Of a stretch of DNA of 64,000 bases, positions 56,936 through 64,000 are shown piece by piece. The position numbers and the translations under genes were made by a program. The stretch lies in contig CM073889.1 of the NCBI GenBank assembly GCA_037176705.1, positions 107,797,390-107,861,389 on the forward strand, given 5' to 3'. The notes beneath the pieces are model-generated. The model was not told where the DNA came from. It did no database searches and saw nothing but the letters and a program-made list of their open reading frames with translations. The DNA is from Molossus alvarezi (lineage: Eukaryota; Chordata; Mammalia; Chiroptera; Molossidae). The stretch's first letter is position 1; the number at the start of each line of letters is the position of its first letter.

Positions 56936-56984
56936 TTCTGGATCCCTTGTACTGTTTTTCCAACGGTCAGCTGGGAGGCCCTGG

Positions 56985-57130
56985 AGAGAACCTTCATCTT
57001 GGGAGTACAGACACCTGAGTTCAAATTCTGGTTTTGTTAATTACTAGTTCTGAGACCTCGTGCAAGTTCTAGCTCCTTCACTTGCGAGAAGAGGCCAGTC
57101 ATACATGCACCACAGGACTGAGTGGGTAAA
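56985..57130 (+). mobile_element. MIR SINE
   Basis: 'gggagtacagacacctgagt', 'tcaaattctggttttgttaa' and 'ctagttctgagacctcgtgc' follow MIR in sense. Confidence 0.75.
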
Positions 57131-57705
57131 TACCAACGTGGACAGTACTGTACTCTGCCAGCAAAGGCAGCACCCTTTTGTCAGGTCACCCACCCTATAC
57201 ACACGCTTAGAAAGAGTGATTTGGCTTTTAGGGGAGGCCACACAAGCCACTTCAAACACCCTGTGTCCCACGAGAAGTCCCCTAACGTGAGCAAGTTCCC
57301 GTTAAACACCAACTGGCCGTCTCCTGCATCCGATCAGCACTTTGCGCTGCGTTTGGCGGTCCTGTCTGTCAGAAATCACGCACCAGCTTTCCCTCGTCCC
57401 CTTCGTCCAGAAGGCGGGGCTTGTTCTGGTTTTGTGAATTTGCACAAGTGCTTTTATGGCTCAAATGTAAAGGCAGTAAAGCTCAAAAAACAGTTGAATG
57501 TGTGATTTCACAAAAACAGTCAAAACTTAAAGGCTGACCCTAAGGATAGGAAACTCATTTCCTAAGTTTTCCCGATGTCTCTGTAGAGTTCCCCAAACCC
57601 AGCTCCATGCCTCAAGGTTTCATGTCTCCAGCCAAGACTTCTGAATCTGTCCAAGCTTGACCTGTGGCCACGCCTGGGTGTCTCAGCAACTGAAACTGAA
57701 CGTGA
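57131..57705. other. Unassigned DNA
   Basis: No exon or repeat recognised. Confidence 0.45.
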
Positions 57706-57721
57706 CCAAAGCTAAATTCTT

Positions 57722-57940
57722 TTTTAAAAATATATATGTCTTTATTGATTTAGAGAGAGAGGAAGGGAGAGGAAGACAGACATAGAAACATCCAGAAGAG
57801 AAACATGGATCGGCTGCCTCCTGCACGCCCCCTACTGGGGATCGAGCCTGCAACGCACCCCGAGCCCTGACCTGGAATCACCCCAGCTACCTCTTGGTCC
57901 ACGGGATGATGCTCAACCCACTGAGCCACACCAGCCAGGC
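57722..57940 (-). mobile_element. VES SINE, 'AAATCAATAAAG' tail type
   Basis: Reverse-oriented: 'gtctttattgatttagagag', 'ggctgcctcctgcacgcccc' and head 'ccactgagccacaccagcca'. Perfect target duplication ccaaagctaaattctt at 57706-57721 and 57941-57956. Confidence 0.95.
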
Positions 57941-57959
57941 CCAAAGCTAAATTCTTCAT

Positions 57960-59180
57960 GCTCCAGCCTGGGCCTCTGTCTCTGACACCATGATTTTTAG
58001 GTACAGTACTTGTTTTAGAAATTTGGAAACCACTGGACACTTCCCTTCTACAAGGTTGTCAAATCTGATGTGTCTCCAAGACCACGATTCCACTTCTACT
58101 TCTAAAACGCAGCTCCCACCCTCCATTTCTTACTCCCCTCCTGGTCCCCTGGCCCAAGCCCCTCCTCGCTCATGGCCACTGCAGTAGTCACTTGACTGGT
58201 CTCGTCCCCGCCCCCAGTCTATTCTCCACATCACTGCCTGAGTTAGCAACTAAAATCAGAAATCACATGGGGTCGCCCCACTGCTTAGAATTACAGCAGT
58301 GCCCCCATCAGCTTGGTCCCTGGCTCCACCATCCCTTCTCACGGTTCCACGGTCGCAGGGCTGACCTCTCGCCACCGGTCTCTGCGCACGCTGTTCCCAT
58401 CGGCTGGACCAGGGGAAGCACTGGCTGCTACTTTCCCGTCCTTCAGGTCTCAGCTCAAGTATAATTTCCTCCAAAAGACCCTCCTGAGCTTTTTAAAAAC
58501 AATTATGGTAAAATAGACATAACATTTACCATTGTAAAACATGTTTACATGTACAGTTAGTGGTATTAAGAACATTCACATTGTAATGTCATCACCACCA
58601 TGCACCTCCAGGACATTTCCATCTCCCCAAACTGAAGCTCTGTACTCATAAACAATAATTCTCCTTACCCCTCCTCTAGGTCCCTGGAAGCTCTCCTTTC
58701 TGTCTCCATACATTTGATTGTTCTAAGTACCACATGTAAGTGGAATCATACGGTATTTATCTATTGTCTGGCTTATTTCACTCAGCCTTGTATTTTCAAG
58801 GTTCGTCCGTGTTGTAGGGTGGGTCAGAATTTCCTTCCTTTTGATCCATGACATTTTGCTTATCTATTCACCCCTCAAAGGCCATTTCATTCCTCTCGGG
58901 CCATTTTAAAGTAGGCTCTCATTATCTTAGGAATGTCTTATTTTCTTTGACGTGCTTCTCATAGGTCGGAATTCTAACATCAGCTTGTTTCATATCTCTT
59001 TTGTTCACTATTTTATTTAATATCTACTCCCGTCACCCCACCCCCAACAACCTTGTAAGCTCCATGAGGGGGAGGGACATGTTCGTTTTGTTCATTCCTG
59101 ATTAACCACCAGTTCCTGACACAGGGCCTGGAATGTAATAGGTATGTAACAAATAACTGTTGAATCGTTGAATGAAAGAA
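57960..59180 (+). mobile_element. LINE-2 3' end, split by an antisense L1M
   Basis: Left part to 58494: 'ggtctcagctcaagtataat' and 'ttcctccaaaagaccctcct'. Right part from about 58870: 'ccttgtaagctccatgaggg', 'ctgacacagggcctggaatg' and 'ctgttgaatcgttgaatgaa', the L2 terminus. The pieces join in L2 order. Confidence 0.85.
58495..58865 (-). mobile_element. L1M fragment inserted in L2
   Basis: 'aattatggtaaaatagacat', 'cagttagtggtattaagaac', 'aagtggaatcatacggtatt', 'ctggcttatttcactcagcc' and 'tcagaatttccttcctttt' follow the antisense L1M 3' region. Confidence 0.9.
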
Positions 59181-59399
59181 AATCATTAGGCACCAGAAAG
59201 CCACTAGCCTATGTTCCCTGGCAAATTCCATGGACTTAGTGTTCAACTGCGACAGAGAACAAATTAATGCATGCACACGCATTCAGCTCTCTGGGCACCA
59301 CCAATTCCCTTTGTAACAGGGACGTCAGTCTATCTGTGACCAGCACAGCTCCATGTCCTGTGTTCTTTTTCAGAAGACATCATGTGCAAAGGTAATGTG

Positions 59400-60020
59400 C
59401 ACATTTAGCAATATAAAGAAATTAAGTAGGTATTGATTAATGCTACAACATGAATGAAACGTGAAAACATGATGCTAAGTCAGTCAAACACAAAAGACGA
59501 CATACTTGATTCCATGTATGTAAAATGTCCAGAACAGGCAAAGCCACAGAGTCAGAAAGCATATGAGAGGCCGCCAGGAGCCGAGGACAGAAGAGAACAT
59601 GAGTGATGGCTAAAGGGTACAGGGTATCTTTTTGTGGGGAGGTGATAAAAATTTTCTAAAATAGATTGTGGAGCCCTGGCTGGTATGGCTCAGTTGGTTG
59701 AGCATCGTCCCATGCACTGACAGGTCGCTGGTCAGGGCACATGACAGGTTGCAGGCTCGATCCCTGGTGAGGGGCATGCAGGAGGCAGCCGATCAACTGA
59801 TGATTGATGTCTCACTTTCACCGGTGTTTCTCTCTCTCTCTCTCCCCTCCTCTCTCTAAAAATCAATAAAAACATATTTTTAAAAATTACAAAAATAAAA
59901 TAGATTCTGGTTATGATTGGACAAATCTATAGATAGACTAAAAACCAGGGACTTGTACTCTTAACAAGATGAATTTAATGGGATATGAACTCTCTCAGTA
60001 AAGCTGTCTATAAAAAAGAT
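59400..60020 (+). mobile_element. Old LINE-1 (L1M) 3' end, split by a VES SINE
   Basis: 'caacatgaatgaaacgtgaa', 'acatgatgctaagtcagtca', 'catacttgattccatgtatg', then after the SINE 'tgtactcttaacaagatgaa' and 'gatatgaactctctcagtaa'. Confidence 0.85.
59672..59895 (+). mobile_element. VES SINE, 'AAATCAATAAA' tail type
   Basis: Head 'gccctggctggtatggctca', tail 'aaaaatcaataaaaacat'. Target duplication taaaatagattgtgg / taaaatagattctgg (59657-59671 and 59896-59910). Confidence 0.95.
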
Positions 60021-60295
60021 AACCTAAGGGCATTGAGGGGGGTGGCTGCTGTATTTGGGGTTAGGAAATGCGCCTTCCCAGGCACACCCAGCAGGGGGAG
60101 GGAGCAGGTCTGGCCAGCACCTGCCAGACCACCTTCCTGCCAACACAAGTGAAGGCCTCTGCTTCACACGCCATCTCCTTTTTAACACCACCCCCCTCCC
60201 ACCAAAGTTAGAAAGACATGCTCTGATGATAAACACGGTTAAAGTCTTCTGACCCATAGCCTTCTATAAACACTCGTATTTCTGAAGAGCCTCTT
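60021..60295. other. Unassigned DNA
   Basis: No exon or repeat recognised. Confidence 0.45.
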
Positions 60296-61125
60296 CCTAA
60301 CGATTAGGAGTGATCTGGACACATTCACAAACTCAGACTTCCATCTGCAACGCGCTCTGCCAAGAACCTCTGGCTCCTCTTTCTTTCACACCTCGTATCC
60401 AAGCTGCCTGGAAATCCTGCTGGCTCTACATTTAAAATCTATGTATTCACAACCTTCTCTCTCTCTGACTCTTCCCTCGGGTGGGTCCAAGCCTCCTGAA
60501 GGGTCTCCTACCTGGGAGCCCTCCCCCAGCCTGGTCTCCACCTAGCAACCATGACCCTTTGAAACCGCAAGTCAAATCACAGATCACGCTACTCCAATGG
60601 GCAATGTCCGGCCTGACTTCCCCACCCCCTCTCACATGGGGTCAAGCCAAAGTCCTTACTGCACTAGGACGTCCAGCACCAGGAGGCTCCCCTACCTCTC
60701 GGCTCCGGTCTTTCCTTCCCCTCCCTCCTACATCACAGGCATGAGGAACACATCAGACTGCACCAGAGCAGGCCGGCACTCCCATGTTAGGGCCTCTGCA
60801 CCGAGACATCTGTCCCTTCTGCCAGGCACACTCTCCCTGGAAACCCTCATGACTCACTGTCTTCGTGGTCGAGTCTCTGCTCAAATGTCAAAACACAGCT
60901 TCCGCTACAATTGCATCCTGCTCCTTTGCCTCTCTGCCAGTCCCCTTCACCCTATTTCAGCTTCTCCTTTTATCCCCGGAAGCACAGTCGACCTGTTTGT
61001 TATCTCTATTCCCTGGGGTCTCTCTCCACTCTAGGACGTGAGCCCCCTGAGGGCAGGCTCTGTACCAGTTTGATTCACTGAGAGGGCGGAGCCTGGCACA
61101 CAGGGTGTGCTTTGTAGGTGTGGGG
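60296..61125 (+). mobile_element. LINE-2 3' end, long copy
   Basis: 'gatcacgctactccaatggg', 'ccaaagtccttactgcacta', 'ttagggcctctgcaccgaga', 'gtctctgctcaaatgtcaaa', 'cgtgagccccctgagggcag' and 'cggagcctggcacacagggt' run in L2 order. The left edge is uncertain. Confidence 0.85.
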
Positions 61126-61341
61126 GCCGTCTCCCTGGCTGGGTCAGTGAGGCCGGTGTGTTTCAGACTTGGTAAGGCCAAGGAGGGTCTCCTATGTGGA
61201 ATGACCGCAGAGACAGGAAGTTCCCTATCAGAAGCCACCCGTTCGTTTCCTTGGCCATTCAAGCTAGAACTCAGGAAATGAGACCAAGAGTTAACTAAGA
61301 GGTCAGGGCCTGAGCAAACATCAGCTTTAAAAAGAGTGTTG

Positions 61342-61563
61342 AGCCGGCCAGTGTGGCTCAGTGGTTGAGCGTCGACCTAGGCACCAAGAGGTCACGGGTT
61401 CGATTCCTGGTCAAGCACATGCCCAGGTTGTGGGCCCGATCCCCAGAGGGGGGCATGCAGGAGGCGGCCAATCGATGTTCTCTCTCATCGATGTTTCTCT
61501 CTCTCTCTCCCTCTCACTTCCTCTCTCTCTAAAATCAATAAAGGAAGAAATAAATAAATAAAC
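61342..61563 (+). mobile_element. VES SINE, 'AAATCAATAAAG' tail type
   Basis: Head 'gccggccagtgtggctcagt', B box 'gggttcgattcctgg', two copies of 'atcgatgtt' and tail 'aaaatcaataaagg'. Flanks aaaagagtgttg / aaaaagattgttgg. Confidence 0.95.
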
Positions 61564-61576
61564 AAAAAGATTGTTG

Positions 61577-62639
61577 GTCTGAGTAATCTCAAAGACACAT
61601 TGGAGTTATCAACGTGGTTTTCTCTGTAATGGGGGGAGCCTAAGACTGATTACAAAAAAATCTAAATGGTCTTAATCAAATTGAGCTAGACAAAGAACCA
61701 AAGCTGAGACACCAGCCGTGTTAGCCCCAATATTCTTTCTGTGGCTGCACCTGGTATAGGACAGAAAGGTGGAACGACACCCAGGGGTGGTGGCGCTTGG
61801 GGTTCGTTTCAAGATTTTTTTTTTTTTAATTTAAAAAAGATTTTTTTTTTAACCTGCTAAAATTATACATGCAAGTCCTTATTTTGGTTAATTTTCAGGG
61901 CACAGCATGAGCATAAACTCACACGAGAGTCTATTGTTCTCTAGAAAATGCAGAGATGTCTTTCATGCAGACTAACATGGACTCATCAGAGAAGGGCTCC
62001 TGGCATCCACCCTGCACACACACCTGCACACACACCTGCACATTCTTGCACCGATGTGGCAGTGGATCGTTCTGCATTCTACAGCCTGCGACTGGCCTTT
62101 TCCCTGAAAGCTGGTTTTGAAAGACACGGGTTCCATCCCAAGGTGGAAAAACAATCCGACTTTAAGTATTCAATTTTTCAAACATTTAAATGTCAGTTTT
62201 CCTCACAATCTAACTCTCCCTCCACCAAAATCTTTACTTATTTATTTATTATTGTAATCCAAGCTAATTCTGGAGGAAAGTGAAGGATTTTTTCCCTCCA
62301 TTACAGAATGTCCTGCCTAGAAGGCAGCTGTGCGTGCAGGTCTCCCGAGCTTGCGTGCCCACACTGGCAGGGCAGGGTCGGCCACACCACGGGCGGGTGG
62401 GTAATGGGATGCCACAGGACCCCCAGCCTCAGAAGAGCAGCTGCCAGTGAAAAGGAGAAGCATGTGGCTTCCCTACACATGTCTTCAACACCACTTCCTC
62501 CCCGCTGTTCCTGTGTGCTTATCTCCAGGATGTTTTGAAGGGTGATGTTAAATACTACACATCCCTGCCCATCTTAACCAGTTTCTATGAAAGATAAATC
62601 TCACAAAACCTAATAGGATCTCAAATACGGCGATGAAGA
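61577..62639. other. Unassigned DNA with T-rich and short CA-type repeats
   Basis: T-runs at 61817-61829 and 61841-61850. The 12-bp unit ctgcacacacac occurs about twice at 62012-62037. No exon recognised. Confidence 0.5.
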
Positions 62640-62914
62640 GATATTCATATGCCCATGTTCATAGCAGCACTATTCACAATAGCCAGAAGGTAGACACAAC
62701 CCAAGTGTCCATCGACAGATGAACAGGTAAATAAAATGTACTATGTACACACCATGGAATGTCAGCCTTGAAAAGTGGGAGGAAATTCTGACATATGCTA
62801 TGACATGGATGAATTTTGAGGACATTATGCTGAGTGAAATAAGCCAGTCACAAAAGGCAAATATCCATATTGCATGATTCCACTTACATCAGGTACCTTA
62901 GAATAGCCCAATTT

Positions 62915-63149
62915 AGCCCTGGCTGGTGTGGCTGTTGGTTGAGCATCATCCCATTCACCAAAAGGTTGCTGGTTTGATTCCTGGTCAGGACACATACCCA
63001 GGTTGTGGGTTCAATTCCTGGTCAAGGTGTGTGAGAGAGGCAACCGATCGATGTTTCTTTCTCACATAGATAGATGTTTCTCTCTCTCTCTTTCCCTTCC
63101 TCTCTTTAAAATAAACATATCCTTGGGTGAAGATTAAGGGGAAAAAAAA
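62915..63149 (+). mobile_element. VES SINE, 'CTTGGGTGAAGAT' tail type
   Basis: Head 'ccctggctggtgtggctgtt', B box 'ggtttgattcctgg', tail 'tatccttgggtgaagatt' and a short A-run. Confidence 0.92.
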
Positions 63150-63155
63150 CAGCCG

Positions 63156-63364
63156 CCCAGCCGGTGTGGCTCAGTAGTTGAGCATCGACCCATGCACCAA
63201 GAGGTCACTGGTTCAATTCCCGGTCAGGGCACATGCCCAGGGTGTGGGCCTGATCCCCAGTGGGGGGCATGCAGGAGGTGGCCAATCAATGTTCTCTCTC
63301 ATCTATGTCTCTATCTCTCTCTCCCTCTCCCTTCCTCTCTCTCTAATATCAATAAAGAAAAAAA
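63156..63364 (+). mobile_element. VES SINE, 'AATATCAATAAAG' tail type
   Basis: Head 'cagccggtgtggctcagtag', B box 'ggttcaattcccgg', tail 'taatatcaataaag'. It follows the previous SINE head to tail. The word atagcc recurs at both outer edges of the pair. Confidence 0.93.
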
Positions 63365-63560
63365 AATAGCCAAAGTCATTGAGACAAACAGAATAGAGGT
63401 TATCAGTGGCTGTGGGGGAGGAAGAAATAGGGATTTATTGCTGAATGGACACAGAGTTTTAGTTTGGGGTGATCAACAAGTTCTGGACAGGGATAGTGGC
63501 AATAATTTCACAATACTGTGAATGTCCTGAATGCTACTGAACTCACACTTTAAAATGGCT

Positions 63561-64000
63561 AAAATGGCAAATTCCATAAACATTTCCCCACAATGAACAC
63601 GACTCCCATACAATACATTTCTGCACTAAGGTGAGATGATGAGGAGCCTCCTCTTCTCCCAGAGTTGTTCTGGCTCCAAAACCAGAGCATAGATTTTCAC
63701 TTAATTCTCGCAGTTTCTGCAGTCTGATGAACCCCACATACTTGTTTTCCTTGTTTCATCACAGATTCTGCAGTCTAGAGGTCCTCGAAAGTTCTCAGTG
63801 TCTGGCTTGGAGGCCCTCATGCTTGTTTCCGTGCGAAACCTGACCCCTCCAAGTCCTCACTTTAAACCTCCCAAGTCAAATGCTCATCTATTTCCTTATA
63901 GAAAAGACTAAACAGTTTTTCTTGGATCCACCGATCAGGTACAGATCTTAGAGAATGTGTCAGTTCATTGCGTCCCAAGAAGACGGAGGAGGGGTTTGTG
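63561..64000. other. Unassigned DNA at the right edge
   Basis: No exon or repeat recognised. Confidence 0.45.

Larger units (their letters stand above)
62640..63560 (+). mobile_element. Old LINE-1 (L1M) 3' end, split by two VES SINEs
   Basis: Left piece 62640-62914: 'gttcatagcagcactattca', 'aacccaagtgtccatcgaca', 'tatgctgagtgaaataagcc'. Right piece 63365-63560: 'agaggttatcagtggctgtg', 'cacaatactgtgaatgtcct' and 'actttaaaatggctaaaatg'. Confidence 0.93.
11752..64000 (-). other. ATP8B1: ATP8B1 5' UTR intron, possibly reaching 5' flank
   Basis: The first coding exon begins with 5' UTR directly behind an acceptor, so DNA to its right is intron. In human the first intron of this gene is several tens of kilobases long (known from memory). 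No CpG-rich promoter or clear non-coding exon was recognised, so where the intron ends and whether flank is reached is unknown. Confidence 0.6.

Overview
This is a stretch of mammalian nuclear DNA, almost certainly from a bat, probably a vespertilionid or a close relative in Yangochiroptera. It carries about 29 tRNA-derived SINEs of the VES type, most with target-site duplications. It also carries several closely similar 3' ends of a young LINE-1 lineage and a background of old placental-mammal repeats: MIR, L2, MER5A-like, MER20-like, MER2/Tigger-like, MaLR LTRs and L1M. There are no operons, bacterial genes, CRISPR arrays or rRNA genes.

The only protein-coding segment I can support is one exon on the minus strand, 11549-11751. 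It encodes residues 1-60, plus the first base of codon 61, of ATP8B1 (FIC1), a P4-ATPase phospholipid flippase. The exon has a clear 3' splice acceptor just upstream of the start codon and a GTAACT donor after codon 60. The gene runs right to left, so 1-11548 is intron after the first coding exon, and 11752 onward is intron inside the 5' UTR, possibly reaching 5' flank. I saw no CpG-island promoter and cannot place the non-coding first exon.

Layout. 1-11.5 kb: downstream intron with an old L1, VES copies, a near-perfect 28-bp-stem hairpin (2394-2468), MER5-like pieces and a G-rich 10-bp minisatellite (5461-5530). 11.5-11.75 kb: the ATP8B1 exon. 12.5-23 kb: MIRs, an inverted pair of SINEs, an L1 3' end, MaLR and other LTR pieces. 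23-28.5 kb: three young L1 3' ends, microsatellites, LTR pieces and SINEs. 28.5-35 kb: MIRs and an old L1 in pieces. 35-41 kb: nested SINEs, L1M, MER5A-like, L2 and a 50-bp tandem repeat. 41-46.5 kb: L2 interrupted by an LTR, and two SINEs inserted one after the other at one site. 46.5-53.8 kb: a short local duplication, SINEs, L2, MER20-like, MER5A-like and MER2-like elements. 54.8-64 kb: a SINE plus a truncated L1 at one site, L2 and L1M pieces broken by later insertions.

I see no new gene system here. The items most worth a second look are the hairpin, the small local duplication with a C-tract, the tandem arrays, and the serial or nested insertions. Repeat family names come from memory of consensus sequences; no database search was run.
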